A stretch of DNA of 64,000 nucleotides from Orientallactaga sibirica (GCA_036365145.1 JAEOAD010000031.1:7226001-7290000); one strand, 5' to 3'. Counted from the first letter of the stretch, positions 42,351 to 54,859 are shown. Notes: a model not told the origin generated them from the sequence alone. Program-made: numbers and translations.

Positions 42351-42400
42351 CTCTTTACCTTATTTTTTGAGACAAGGTCTCTCATTAAACCCAGAGCTCA

Positions 42401-42577
42401 GCAGGGTGTGGTGGTGCACACCTTTAATCCCAGCACTTGGGAGGCAGAGGTAGGAGGATCACCATGAGTTCGAGGCCACCCTGAGACTACATAGTGAATT
42501 CCAGGTCAGTCTGTACTAGAGTGAAACCTTACCTTGAAAAACAAAAACAAAACAAAACAAAACAAAACAAAACAACA
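42401..42577 (+). mobile_element. B1 SINE with (AAAAC)n tail
   Basis: GCAGGGTGTGGTGGTGCACA to ACCTTGAAAAACAAAAAC; flanked by AAACCCAGAGCTCA at 42387-42400 and 42578-42591. Confidence 0.93.
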
Positions 42578-42779
42578 AAACCCAGAGCTCACTGATTCAT
42601 TAGACTAATTAGCCAGTGAACCCCAGGGATCCTCCCATCTCTGCCTTCCCAGTGCTGGGATTGCAGGTGTGTACTGCCATGCTAGCTTTGATATGGACAC
42701 TGGAAATCCAAACTCAGGTCTTCATGCTTATGTGCCAAGCAGTTGACTGACTGAACCATCTCCTTAGCCTCAAACCTCA

Positions 42780-42827
42780 TTCTTTTTTTTTTTTTTTGTT
42801 TTGTTTTGAGGCAGGCCCAACAGACTG

Positions 42828-42896
<69 letters not shown>

Positions 42897-43078
42897 TGCA
42901 TGCCAGGGCCTCCAGCCACTGCAATCAAACTCCAGACACATGTGCCCCCTGGTGCATATGTGATGACATTGCATGCTTGCATCATTGTGTCTGGCTTATG
43001 TGGGACCTGGAGAGTCAAACATGAGTCCTTAAGCTTCGCAGGCAAGCACCTTAACTGCTAAGCCATTTCTTCAACCTC
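42780..43078 (-). mobile_element. tRNA-derived SINE, extended-tail subfamily
   Basis: Reverse copy. Between two T runs it carries AGGCAGGCCCAACAGACTGG, a segment shared with 45345-45371. Head AAGCCATTTCTTCAACC. Confidence 0.88.
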
Positions 43079-44514
43079 AAACTTACCCTAATTTGCACCT
43101 CTGATTCTGCCCAAAGGTTTCACGGAGAATACTCATTGAGCTCCTTTTGGGTGGATGTTTTTCTGAGGCACATGCTAGCTTCCCTGGTTAGCTATATTCT
43201 GTGTGTCACAACATTGCTACTTGGAGAAATGAGTGTTGTTCACATGATATGAATGTACCCTGTGATGCATCTAGGAGCTCTGGCCTGGTCTCTTGAAGAC
43301 CCCCCCAAGCCCCACCCCGTTGCTGACTGGGATCTGAATCCTTTCCCTGTGATTAACTGTAGCTGTGAATTTAATGGCTTTGCTGAGTTCTGTGAATCTC
43401 TCCAGCAAGTTAATAAACTGCAGGTGGTCTTGGGGACCTCCCTACCTGGTACTTCCCTGTTCCATCAGTCACATATCCTACCCAGGATGGCTCAGCACTG
43501 GCCAACTGGACAGGACAGGACCTCTGTATCTGGCTGTCACACTGCAGTGACAACACTTTCCCATCTTGGCAGAACATGCTTTCTGGCTATCATGTGGCAG
43601 AAATAATTGTCTTTCATCCAGAAAAATTCCAAGTCCTCCTTGGCTTTCCTCCTACCCTCCTTTGCTCTATCAGACACCCATCAAATGGAAACTTCTGGCA
43701 CAGGAGTAGAGTCCTGCGGATGGGTCAGCTGTGGGTCTGGCCCAGGAGCTCACTGTCCAGGAGGGCAGAGGCATGAGAACAAGTCTTTTAATGCCAGCAG
43801 AGCCTCTTTCAGTGAGACGCCTGAACAGCTCTAGGAGTTGAGAATACAGAAGCTGTAGACCCTGCTCAGGTCACTTAGAAATGAGGTGACATCTGGGCTA
43901 AGTCTTGATGCCTAGATGCAACCTGGACATGTAGAGACAGGGAGAGTGTTCTAAGAGGAAAGGATTGCACACACAATAGCATGGCGGAAGGAGTGGCTCC
44001 AGGTGCCACAGATCACAAGAGGTTAGAAGCTACAATGGGCCAGATCCCAAAGAGCCTCCCTGAAGGGGCTTCATGGAACTGGAAGTAGGAAAGCTTAGCA
44101 TTTCAGGGGACGAACTTATCTCACCTGGGGCAGGAGGAAACTGCGCATTCCACTGCATTTTCTACCTGGCCCTCTACTCTTGAAGTCTCCAAAGAGGCCC
44201 TATCATGATCTCTCTCTCTCTCATTACAGCAAGATCACACATTGCCTGAAGCCTTTGTCTGCCTCTGCAAGGAGAATATATCTGTGGGGAACAGGGTCTT
44301 ATTCATCCTTGGCCATCCCTTCTTCATGGGCATGATCCCAGCCCTTGGAAGGTGGCCTTGGACGGAAGCTGGACTCCATGTCAGGCCTGATGCCCAGCAG
44401 CAGCTTGAGCAGAGGTATCTCATTCAAGGCTCACACTGCTCCTGGTGGTGGTGGGGGAGGGGGCAGGGGTCACTGTTGCTAATCCTAGTTTAGAATCAAG
44501 GGGACAGAGGTTTA

Positions 44515-44595
44515 GAAAGGCAAACACTTTACCTCAAATCCCACAGCCAGGGAGTGGCAGCACCAGAATGCAAATCAGACTGGTTTAATTCCACA
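44515..44595 (+). mobile_element. MIR fragment
   Basis: AAAGGCAAACACTTTACCTC and CACAGCCAGGGAGTGGCAGC resemble the MIR right half. Confidence 0.5.
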
Positions 44596-44761
44596 AGTGG
44601 AGGGGTTAAACATGCTAGCCAATTCTCTGCTTCCCACCTTTTGCCAGCAAGAGGGTTACTGCCAAAGATCAGACTGAGCATCGAGTCCTGGGAGGGTTGT
44701 TCTAAGCCATTCAAAGACCTTTGACAACATCTGGCCCCAGGTTGATTTAACTCACGCATTA

Positions 44762-44862
44762 AGGAGCTGGGAGTATAGATCAGAGATCAGAGGTACAGCA
44801 CTCACATAGAGCGTGCGAGGTGCTGGATCCCATCCCCAGTACCACCTCCCCCCAAAAAAATC
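44762..44862 (+). mobile_element. ID-like SINE
   Basis: GGAGCTGGGAGTATAGATCA, GAGGTGCTGGATCCCATCCC and an A-rich end; diverged. Confidence 0.6.
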
Positions 44863-45324
44863 AAAGCATGGATTAACAGATTTGCATTGAGTATCTGCAA
44901 TGGCGTTCTCAAATAGGTTCCATTTCAAATTGGTCCCCTGGAGGACCAAAGCATGGAGGGCTGCAGGGTAAGACCTCAGCCCCCAAGTGGCTGGAGACGA
45001 GCCCCTCACAGAGCCCCTTGGAATGCTGACCTGCCTTGAAGCAGAACAGTCAGCGAAGAGCTGCAGACCCTCACAAACTGCCCTCCCTTTGTTTCCCCCC
45101 TTCCCAGCTTTCTCCAGGGTGCCTTTGTCTTTTGGCTAGCCTGTCTGGCTATCTGGCTGTGTGGCTGTCCTCTTAAGGCTATTAGGAGCTGTTGGTGACC
45201 AAGAGCCTCCTAGCAGAAAGCCAGAGCTGTGGCCTCCTCAAGACTCGACTTACCATACCCTGTCTCCTCCCAGCCCGTGTTTCCTCAATGACATTGACCT
45301 GACAAGAAAACTGGTTTTAATGTT

Positions 45325-45566
45325 TTATATTTATTTATTTATTTGAAGGCAAGCCCAACACATTGGCCTTTTTATTTATGTGAGAGAGTGAGACCGAGAG
45401 CACGCGTCCGAGAAAGAGGATGTGTGCGCCACCTTGTACTCATGTGCCACCTTGTGCTCTTGTGTCGCTTTGTGCATCAGGCTTATGTGGGGCCTGGAGA
45501 GTCGAACATGAGTCCTTAGGCTTCTCAGGTGAGCGCCTTAACCGCTAAGCCATCTCTCCAGCCCGT
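45325..45566 (-). mobile_element. tRNA-derived SINE, extended-tail subfamily
   Basis: Reverse copy with AAGGCAAGCCCAACACATTG in the tail; head AAGCCATCTCTCCAGCCC. Confidence 0.9.
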
Positions 45567-45599
45567 TGATGTTTTATTTTTAAAGTTTTTGGCATGTGT

Positions 45600-45915
45600 A
45601 TATGTCCGTGGTGTTCATATATGTGCGGGCACATGTGGGTTTGTAAGTGTGTGTGGAGGCCAGAGGTTGGGTGGGGAGGGGTCTTCTTCCATTGCTTTCC
45701 ACCTGGCTGACTGAGGCAGGATTTTGGGGCTCACCCATTCTGATAGTCTAGCTACCCAGTTTGCTCAGGACAGCTCCTGTCTCCACCTCCAGAGGCCTGT
45801 ATTCCATGCAGATCACCTTGCCCACCTGGCAATTACAGGGTGTGGGGGTCCAAATGTTGGTCTTCACGCTTGCACAGGAAGTGCTTTACCAAACTAAGCT
45901 ACTGTCCTAGCCCCT
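45600..45915 (-). mobile_element. Old B3/B2-like SINE
   Basis: GTGTGGAGGCCAGAGGTTGG and, further on, ACCTGGCAATTACAGGGTGT; strongly diverged. Confidence 0.5.
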
Positions 45916-45934
45916 TATTGCTTTTGGATTTTTT

Positions 45935-46143
45935 TTCAAAAAAATTATTTTGTACATATTATAACAGGTTATATACTATTGTCCCCTCACCCCAACTCCT
46001 GCTACCCTGGAGGCCCTCCTCAGTGGGGTTATGGTAATCACTGTGGGGTCATGAAATCCTCAGTCAGTCCCTATGGTAGTGGGGTGGGGGGAACTGTGCC
46101 TCAGGATTTTCCTACCTCCTCTGTGGCTCTTACAATCTTCCAG
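45935..46143 (-). mobile_element. LINE-like 3'UTR fragment
   Basis: GGGGTTATGGTAATCACTGT, GGTCATGAAATCCTCAGTCA and CTGTGGCTCTTACAATCTTC resemble reverse-oriented rodent L1 3' sequence, recalled only approximately. Confidence 0.4.
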
Positions 46144-46144
46144 C

Positions 46145-46378
46145 CCCCTTTTGAGAGAGAGAGAGAGAGGAAGAGACAGAGAGAGAATGGGCATGCCAGA
46201 GCCTTTTCAGCCACTGTGAATGAATTCCAGAAGCGTGCGTCCCCTTGTAGGCATGCGTGGCATTGCCCACTTGTGTCACTTTTTGCGTCTGGCTAAATGT
46301 GGGACCTGGAGATTTGAACGAGTGTTCTTAGGCTTCACAGGCAGGCACCTTAACCGCTAGGCCATCTCTCCAGCCCCC
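46145..46378 (-). mobile_element. tRNA-derived B2-superfamily SINE
   Basis: Reverse copy of the longer type, with GCGTCCCCTTGTAGGCATGC and head AGGCCATCTCTCCAGCCCC. Confidence 0.9.
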
Positions 46379-47081
46379 AGCCCCTTATTTTTGAGACAGG
46401 ATCTTATGTAGCATAGGCTGGCCTCAAACTTCCTATGTAGCAAAAGCTGACTTTGAACTTCTGATCCTCCCACCTCCACTTCCCAAGTGCTCAGCACTCT
46501 GCTAACTGAAATAAATTCCTAGCCCTCCTTTTTTCATTTTAAAAAAGAATTGATTTTTTCACCCCTGAACATATGGCAAAATACACATTCTATAAAATGT
46601 ATCACCGTATTCACTTTTAAGTGATTTTTAATACTTTAATGGCGTCAAGTATTCACAGCACCGAGCTCTTCCTCATTGTCCACCATCCATCTCCTGGACA
46701 GTTTTCCTCTTGCAAAACTAAAAGCCTATCTATTAAACAACACTCCTCAGCTCCTGGCAGCAGCCTCGTACCTTCGGGCTCTGTGAGTTTGACTCTGACC
46801 TTTCCTCCAGCAGAAGGAAATCAATTGCCCTCTACGACACAACCTCTAAGTCCCTTTCTATGCTAGGTCAATCAGACAGCTTTTGTTTCTTTCTGGAGTG
46901 CCTTGTTTTAAATATCAGGAGGCCCTGTCATACCTCTGCCCCTCCCAGATGTCACCTTGCCTCCAGCATCCCGGGCAGGGGGCGCCTCACATACTCCACA
47001 GAGGAACTGCTTCTTCATGGAGTCTGGCTTTAAAGCCCCATACAGGGCAGGTCTTAAAATTTCCCTTGAAAACCCCCCTTA

Positions 47082-47283
47082 GGGGGCTTGAGAGATGACT
47101 CAGAGGTTGAAGGCACTTGATTGCAAAGGACGGCCCTGGTTCAATTCCGCAGGACCCATGTAATGCTAGATGCACAAAGTTGCACGTGCATCTGGAGTTC
47201 GTTTATGGTGGCAAGAGGCCCTGGTATGCCCATTCTCTCTTTTTCTCCCTCCCCCCTCTGTCTCCTTGCAAATAAATAAATAC
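47082..47283 (+). mobile_element. tRNA-derived B2-superfamily SINE
   Basis: GGGGCTTGAGAGATGACTCA to GCAAATAAATAAATAC. Confidence 0.91.
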
Positions 47284-47437
47284 TTTTTTTTTTTTTTTTA
47301 GGTAGGGTCCCACTCTAGCCCAGGCTGACCTGGAATTCACTATGTAGTCTCAGGGTGGCCTCGAACTCATGGCAATTCTCCTACCTCGGCCTTCTGAGTG
47401 CTGGGATTAAAGGTGTGTGCCACCATGCTCGGCTAAA
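47284..47437 (-). mobile_element. B1 SINE
   Basis: Reverse B1 inserted in or right after the tail of the preceding SINE; TAGGTAGGGTCCCACTCTAG to GCCACCATGCTCGGC. Confidence 0.93.
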
Positions 47438-47457
47438 TACAATACAATATTTTTTTT

Positions 47458-47690
47458 AATGATTTTATTTATTTTTGGAGAGAGACACAGAAAGAGACAG
47501 ACAGAGAAGGAGAGGGAGACAGAGATGGGCGTGCCAGCAGTGTCTCAGCTGCTGTGAACAAAATCCAGATGCGTGTGCCCCCTTGTGGTCAAGTGCGGCA
47601 TTGCGCCCTTGTGTCACTTTGCATCTGGCTAAACGTGGGACCTGAGATTGGAACCCGGTTCTTAACCGCTAAGCCATCTCTCCAGCCCAC
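47458..47690 (-). mobile_element. tRNA-derived SINE, long subfamily
   Basis: Reverse copy with GTGGTCAAGTGCGGCATTGC; head AAGCCATCTCTCCAGCCC. ACAATACAATATTTTT flanks both sides (about 47438 and 47690). Confidence 0.92.
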
Positions 47691-49375
47691 AATACAATAT
47701 TTTTAAAAAATTGAAAAAAAAATAAACCCCACAGGAAGACACCACATTGTAGCCTCCTTTGCTGTTTCTCAGTGAGTCCAGCACAGCCACCTCTTTTCCA
47801 TCATTGCATTGGATGATTGCTTCTTTATCTGAGTGGCAGAGGAATTAGTTGGTTTAGAATGAGAAATACACACCATCAAGAACTGGGCACAGGCTTGATG
47901 CCTTAAGATGCTCACACCATGAGAGGTCCCCGGGGAACCTGGGTCAACTCTGAGAGGAGCAAATTTGGGCCAGGAGGTTTAAGCTGCAGAGTTTCTCTTC
48001 CAATGCCACCACACCACGCTGCAGCTGCGTGGATCTTTCCTGATGGAAAAATTTGCTCCCTTTTGTAGAGTGAGCGGGACCAGGGCTGAGAACTAGCACT
48101 CCCTGCAGCACGCTGACTAGGCGTGTTCCCTGCAGATTGCTCTCTCCCCCACACCATGAGCGCCTGGAGGACGGGGAAAGCTTCTTATTCCTCTCATTGT
48201 GTCCTTTGCTGTGTCCAGAAAAGATCCTGGCACATTGTATATTCAAGTAGCTGTCAAACTGTTCACTGGCTCACAAACAGCTCGTGCTATATCATTATCG
48301 TTAACCACAAAAGCAAGTTGTACAATCATAGGTAGAATATGACCCCATTTTTATGTCTGTGTATATATTCATGGAAAAGAAAAAAGAATAGACAGAAATG
48401 TAACTTTGGTTATCTTTGGGTGGAAAGTTTGGCGTAGATTTTCATCTTTTTTTTTCTATCCGAGTGTTTACATTTCCTAACTTCCTACAATGTCCTTTAT
48501 TCATTCTTAAAGGGAAAAAATGTTTCTAAAAATAAAATGAAATTTTATGTCCCTTAAAAAATTTTGCATTCAAGACAATCATAGAGGAAAATCAATTCCA
48601 GTTCTGGCAAGCAGTTAGAACTGGAGCTTGTGTGTCAAAGCCAAGGGACTCCCCAGTGACCAAGGTGGCAGCCAGCTAGAGAAGGGTGGGGGAGGAGGGT
48701 CTCAGTAAGCTAGGAAGCAGGCTCCCTCTACATGTTGAAACTCTTGGGGATCTGCAGGGAAACAGAATTCTCCTGTCAGGGCTTAGCAGATTCTGGGTCC
48801 CAGGGTTTTTCTAGCTCACAGCTCTGTCTGCTGGAGGGATCCTGATTCTGATCCAAAAATATCCAAATGAAGTTCATGACCACAGCATGCAGGAATCATA
48901 GAGCTTCCTACACAACCTGACTGATGGGCCCAAGGCTGGGCAACAGGTCTCTTTGTTTCTTTCTCCTCTGAAAGATCCAAGGTCAAGACTGAAATTTCAC
49001 GCCCCCAACACCGTGAGCATAATGCAAAGTAGTCATGAATTCTGGAATTACTCAGTCATGAGTTCATATCCTATCCCTACCACTTAGCTCTGTCTTAGTT
49101 TCATTAACCATAATATGAGGATAAGCAGACCTACTCCTTAGAACTTTCTTTGCTTTACCAAGAGGGCTGTGCACACAGGGACACCATACCTGGACTGTCA
49201 TGTCCTTGTTATCTTCTGTTACTATGAAAGCATCGACTGGTGGGAGAGAACATGATCTCTTTAATCTGTCACCCTATGTAGAGTTTTTTTTTTTTTTTTT
49301 TTGTTTTTTTTTGTTATTTATTTATTTTATTGACAACTTCTTTAACGTAGAGTTATTTTAAGTTTCTAGATTTAA

Positions 49376-49515
49376 GCCCAGTGTGGTGGTGCACACCTTT
49401 AATCCCAGCACTCAAGAGGCATAGGTAGGAGGGTCACCATGAGTTCAACGTCACTTTGAGACTACATAGTGAATTCCAGCTCAGTCTGGGGTAGAAAGAG
49501 ATCCTACTTCAACTG
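49376..49515 (+). mobile_element. B1 SINE
   Basis: CCCAGTGTGGTGGTGCACAC to AAGAGATCCTACTTCAACTG. Confidence 0.9.
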
Positions 49516-49539
49516 ACCACGCCCCTGCAAAGGAGATAC

Positions 49540-49740
49540 TGGGCTGGAGAGATGGTTAAGGCACCTGCCCTGCAAAGCTTAAGGATCCAGATTCAATTCC
49601 TCAGGACCCACATAAGCCAGATTCACAAGGTGGCTCATGTGTCTAGAGTTTGTTTGCAGTGGCTTGAGGCCCTGGTGCACCCATTTTTTCTCTCTATCTC
49701 TGTCCCTCTCTCTCAAATAAAAATAAATAAATAAATAAGT
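49540..49740 (+). mobile_element. tRNA-derived B2-superfamily SINE
   Basis: GGGCTGGAGAGATGGTTAAG (A box shortened) to AAAAATAAATAAATAAATAA. Confidence 0.92.
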
Positions 49741-49865
49741 GTTGTATGAAAGGTGTGAAGGTTATCAATACCCTTGACAAGGATGGAAGAGGCCCTTGGG
49801 CCTTACAACATGCATACCAGTAAGGCATTGCCACCTACTTTGTGGCATCTAACCACTGTTTTTTT

Positions 49866-50012
49866 AGCTGGGCATGGTGGTGCACACCTTTAATCCCAGC
49901 ACTTGGGAGGCAGAGGTAGGAGGACTGCCATGAGTTTGAGGCCACCCTGAGACTACATAGTGAATTCCAGGTCAGCCTGGACTAGAGAGAAAAAATGAAC
50001 CCCCCCAAAAAG
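49866..50012 (+). mobile_element. B1 SINE
   Basis: AGCTGGGCATGGTGGTGCAC to GGACTAGAGAGAAAAAATGA. Confidence 0.93.
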
Positions 50013-50211
50013 GTGATTCTCTGATCTGATTTGGTGGTCAAGTTTAGGATCACTTAGATTTGAGGGCAAGTTGTTTCTTATATCTAGTCTCCATTTCTCT
50101 ACTGTCCTTTTTTTTTTTTTTTTTTTTCCAGTGTGGACAAAACTTGAACCTTGGGATTGTTCTTGATGCTCTTCTAGAACTTTCCCAGCTGTCCTACTAG
50201 AGTCCAACTTT

Positions 50212-50372
50212 TTTTTTCTTTTTTTGGCTTTTTGAGGTAGGGTCTTGCTCCAGCTCAGACTGACCTGGAACCCACTATGTAGTCTCAGGGTGGCCTTGAA
50301 CTCATGGTGACCCTCCTATCTCTGCCTCCTGAGTGCTGGGATTAAAGGTGTGCACTACCATGCCTGGCTAGA
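50212..50372 (-). mobile_element. B1 SINE
   Basis: Reverse B1, flanked by AGAGTCCAACTTTT on both sides (50200 and about 50370), a target-site duplication. Confidence 0.94.
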
Positions 50373-51104
50373 GTCCAACTTTTGAGACTGTTATTTTGAC
50401 CCGCTGGCCCTCAGGCTATCATGGGGCCTCTGTTTCCTTGTGGTGCCCTGAAGAATACATCTCAGACCCCCTAATCTGTACTCTACCTTTCATTAAAGAA
50501 AACCCTAGACATGAAGGTTACCTCAAAGTTTCTGTCCTGACTAGACATGAAACCTCTTTCTGCTGGAGGGTACCTAGGGCAAAGTTTCAGTTAGAGGCAG
50601 AACACTGTTCAATTGCTTTATCTTACTAAAACCTATTAAAGGTTTCTTTTAGGACAAACAGAATTTCCTATCCCCAAGTCCAAGGAGGGAGGACAGAAAA
50701 CAGAAGGGAACACTGACAGCTCCCATAGCCCCTCACTCCTCACTTGCCTCTGATAGCGCATCCTTGCTGGCCAGCAGAGAGAATACTTGAACAGAAATTC
50801 TTGCCAACCCAACCTTCCCAGTGCATTGCCTGTGGTATAGTTTCCAGCGAATGGTTGAAGAAGTGAGGTATCATCGAGGCTGATAGGGTTGTACACTGCA
50901 CATTTCCAGGGACAGCTATCCCCACGATACCCTTGGTATCACAGGACACACGGCAATTATCAGACCCATCAGGGAACTTTTTCATCCACTCTGTTCCTAA
51001 CTGCTTCAAGGTGATGGAATATATGTAGTTCTTCTTGCTTTCCTGAGCTCCCTTCCTGCTCTGAGATACTTAGACTGTCTTTAAAGCCCAAGAGACAGGA
51101 AAGC

Positions 51105-51262
51105 AGCAGAATGGGTGCACCAGGGCCTCCAGCCACTGCAAACGAACTCCAGATGCATGCGTCCCTTGTGCATCTGGCTTATGTGGGTCCTGGGGAGTTG
51201 AACCTAGGTCCTTTGGCTTTGCAGGCAAGTGCCTTCACCATTAAGCTATCTCTCCAGCCCCA
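51105..51262 (-). mobile_element. tRNA-derived B2-superfamily SINE, head part
   Basis: Reverse, from GAATGGGTGCACCAGGGCCT to AAGCTATCTCTCCAGCCCC; lacks the GA tail. Confidence 0.9.
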
Positions 51263-51264
51263 GA

Positions 51265-51303
51265 CTGGTCTTTTTTATGAGAGAGAGTGACAGAGACAGA
51301 GAC

Positions 51304-51342
<39 letters not shown>

Positions 51343-51378
51343 GTGTGAGACAGAATTGGCACACCAGGGTCTCCAGTA
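51265..51378 (-). mobile_element. Truncated tRNA-derived SINE
   Basis: Tail plus GA/GACA microsatellite (51281-51337) and GGCACACCAGGGTCTCCAGT, then it breaks off. Confidence 0.8.
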
Positions 51379-52949
51379 GTGTAGCTTTTTGGTAACTACA
51401 GAGTGATGAAAGCTGAGATTCACGGGTTCAGGAAACTGTATCTCATCTCCGTCCTCATTCTAGTGCCTGGCCTGCTTCCTACCATGTCACAGAGAATTCA
51501 GGGACCTTGTAGCTTAAAAGATGGAAAGGCCTTCAGAGGAAAGTTAGTCCCTGGCACAAGTTTGTAGCCAGTGATAAAACTCGAGGCCTCAGAGGTGGTG
51601 ACAACCTAAATTACAAATGACTCCTGAAAACATCTGTCATCCACAATGCTGGAGTCATTGGGAGGCACAGGGAAGCTGGGGAGAGGCGAGCTGGGGTGCG
51701 CAGGTGGTTAGCCCTCTCCATGCTGGGTAACTGGTGCCTCCCAGTGGTGACAGGGCATGAGCTGGCCCAGGTGGTCATTCTGACTGTGCAGAATCCCTGA
51801 GCCAGAGCCAGGGTGGGGACATATTCTTTTCTGGCTCCCTGCTTTCTCATCTATAACAAGAACCGAGTCCCACACCTATCAGTGGCTTTCAAAAGACGGA
51901 GCACTGCGTTGGTTCTGACAGAGTCTGTCCCAGGCGTTCTGAATCACAGGCTGTGCCCCTCTCAACGCACTGCTGTGAGGGTGGCATAGCTTTCCCCACT
52001 GCAAGCTGGGAGCACAGTCTGAAAAGCAAATGACAGGGGCCAGATGCAGTCAGACAGCCATCAAGGAAGCTTGCAGATAGTGATCAGCTACAAAAGCCAT
52101 GAAGTGGTTAAAAAAAAACATGAGGACACTTGAGCCCAAGTGACTAAGTGGGGGGAGTGCATGAAGGCTGCAGAACAGGGAGTGTAAAGGGAGACTGAGT
52201 CACGTCACGGGAGAAGATAGTTCACTCGTGTGTACATAGTCTACAGGCCATGGAAGGGGGTTGGGGCTGACAAAAGGTGTGACAGCACTATCTCTGATGT
52301 CTTCTGGGAGCTTCTGCCATGCTGAGTGCTGAAAAAGGATATGCAGATAGCCGCTATCCATTGATTGCTGCATACATCTAAGGGCCGGTCATTCCACACA
52401 GGACTTGTGGTGACAAGAAGCCAGAGGCATTAGTGACCTTTCTCTGTCACCTCACATTGCCAGAGTCTTAGACCCTTGCTGCAATAGCTGTAGGTGATCT
52501 GGACAGAGGGTCCTGTGGCAGGAGGCCTGGGTTATTCAGCGGCAGGTCCGTCCTTGGCTTTCTCCAGCCTGAACCAACAATCCTGTCCTACTAGAATGGG
52601 GTGACAGCCAAAGTAAGCAATCAGTCTTAGACCCTTGCTACTAAAACATTAGCCAAACAAGTCAAACAGAAGCCAGCATGGGCTGGGTTAGGAAACCAAA
52701 TGAGCATCCCCGCATGAGATGGCTCTGGGAGGACCTGATGGCCTGGGGAAGGGGGAAGGACATCCTGGCTTCACCTGGGTGGGGTGATGGAGTTGCCCAA
52801 GGAGGAGGTGGAGCCTGGCTAATATGTGGGGAGAGGGGTGGGCAGGCTTGGAGAGGGCGCTATCATTAAGACTAAATTGAACTTTTCTTTTTCTTTCTAA
52901 CCCTTCCCTCCCCCATAAACCACACATGGAAATCCTCTCCTCTTAGAAT

Positions 52950-53165
52950 GGGGTGAGAGAGAGAGAGAGAGAGACAGAGAGAATTGTGCCAGGGCCCTCA
53001 GCCACTGCAACTAAACTCCAGACACATGCACCCCCTTGTGCACATGTGCAACCTTGCACACTTGTGTCACTGTGCATCTGGCTTACGTGGAATCTGGAGA
53101 GTTGAACTTGAGTCCTTAGGTGTTGCAGGCAAGAGCCTTGACCACTAAGCCGTCTCTCCAACCCT
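52950..53165 (-). mobile_element. tRNA-derived B2-superfamily SINE
   Basis: Reverse copy of the longer type (CACCCCCTTGTGCACATGTG); head AAGCCGTCTCTCCAACCC. Confidence 0.91.
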
Positions 53166-53329
53166 CCTCCTCTCTTGAGATCCAGAAACCAATAGCAAAA
53201 GGAGCTGAGTAAGTAGCCCCATAGTCATTTAGGAGGAAGGAGGCTAAGTAGGAAAAGAATCTAATCCCAGTCCACTCTAGGGTGGAGAGTGTCAGTGCCA
53301 ATATAACAGCAGGAGGCTGAGTTTTGTTT

Positions 53330-53525
53330 GTTTTTGAGAAGGGGATCACGTGGAGCCCAGGCTGGTCTTGAACTCACTATGTAGCTGAGGATAACCTTGA
53401 AGTTCTGATCGTTCTGTCTTCACTGGGATTATAGGTGTGTGCCCCGCAACTGGTTTATGTGGCATTGGGGTTTGAACCCAAGGCTTCTTGCATGCTAGGT
53501 GAGCATTTTGCCAACCCAGCCCCAG
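53330..53525 (-). mobile_element. Old B1/ID-type SINE
   Basis: GAGCCCAGGCTGGTCTTGAA and TGCATGCTAGGTGAGCATTT then GCCAACCCAGCCCC resemble a reversed B1-ID composite. Confidence 0.6.
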
Positions 53526-54634
53526 GAGACAGGATTTTAAGGTGAGCCTTCCTTAGGCTTTCCCTTGGGCTCTGGTGCAGAGCCTCTGTCCTGCTGCAGG
53601 ATCCGCTAAATCAGCATCTCTCCAGACTGAGTCCCTCAGTGTGCGGGAGGAAAAAGAGCTCCCATCTGATCACATTCTGTTTGGGAGACTTGATGGAGAT
53701 TTCCAGTGCATTTATTGGCACTTGGAGAAGCCCTGCAGGAAAGGGACTGGTTTAATTTGGTTTAACTCTGCATCTCCCTGGGAGATGACAACCTTTATAA
53801 TGCAATGCCTATTGTCCTTAAGGACATGCTTTGTAGAAGCCACTCTAGAGAGCCTAGGCCTCGCTCCCAGGTAGCAAATGCACCTTAATCCAAGGTCAAG
53901 AGCAGCGGTTATTGAAGACAGCACAGAGGGAACAAGAGAAGCAGGGGCAGAGGCTCCAGTTCTGCCTGCCAGGACAGGAGGACACGTGAGTTCAAGACCT
54001 GAGGCTGGAGGGAAGGTCTTAGGACCAAATCATTGGCAGAGCTGCTTGGGGTTTAAATGAAAAGCTCCTGCGCCAGGCTGTATTGGAGCCATCTGACATG
54101 ATCCTGTAAACTGCTTCCTGCCCCCGCTGCCATCCCACAGAGGAGGCCCATTCTCCACGTGCAGGTCTCAAGAGATCCTCAGATACATCTAAGTCCACGA
54201 CCAAAGGCTATGCCCATGACAGTCACCACAGTCTCCCTTCAGTGTCTATGAAACAAGCTATGAAACCCCCACTTGCTCCCTGAGGCGTTCAAGTCCAGCT
54301 GGTCCCTTGAGCCACCTACACACAGGTAAAAGGAGCAGCTAGAGGGTGGCAAAGCCATGGCTGGAGAGGAAGGTCAGAGCAAGGGCAGTGATCTCCTGGG
54401 AATCCCCTCCCTATGACTAGGGTGGCTACTTGGCTGTTTAAGGTGTGTGTGTGTGGGGGGGGTGCTGGACAGCTCAGGCCAGCCCTATTTGGACAACCCT
54501 TTTCTGTAAGGTTTTCTTCTTGGAAGCAGCCCTGGATCTAGCGAGGACAGGGGCAGAGTCAGAAGGGTAGACCAAGGCGGGTAGCTCCAGGACTAGCTAT
54601 CCATGGTTGGGCCCTTTTGAAATATTTTCTCTTT

Positions 54635-54848
54635 TTGAGACAGACCTCGTGTAGTTCAGGATAACCTCCAACAAACTCTATGTAATTGATGGTGACCTTG
54701 AACTTCTGATCCTCCTGCCTTGGCCTTCCAAGTACTGTGATCACAAGTGTGCCCCACCATGCCAGGGATATGTGGTGCCAGGGATGGAAACCAGGGCTTC
54801 CTGCATGCTAAGCAAATACTCTACCAACAGAGTTACATCCCTAGACCC
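54635..54848 (-). mobile_element. Old B1-ID composite SINE
   Basis: GAGACAGACCTCGTGTAGTT, TGATCCTCCTGCCTTGGCCT, then TGCTAAGCAAATACTCTACC; reversed and diverged. Confidence 0.6.
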
Positions 54849-54859
54849 GTGCTTTATTT

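Larger units (their letters stand above)
41955..42775 (-). mobile_element. B3-like SINE broken by nested insertions
   Basis: Pieces at 41975-42027, 42351-42400 and 42579-42775 join to one reversed B3-type element. Its phrases are GAGGCCAGAGGTAGACACTG, TTTTTTGAGACAAGGTCTCT, GAACCATCTCCTTAGCC. The gaps hold later elements bounded by matching duplications. Confidence 0.75.
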
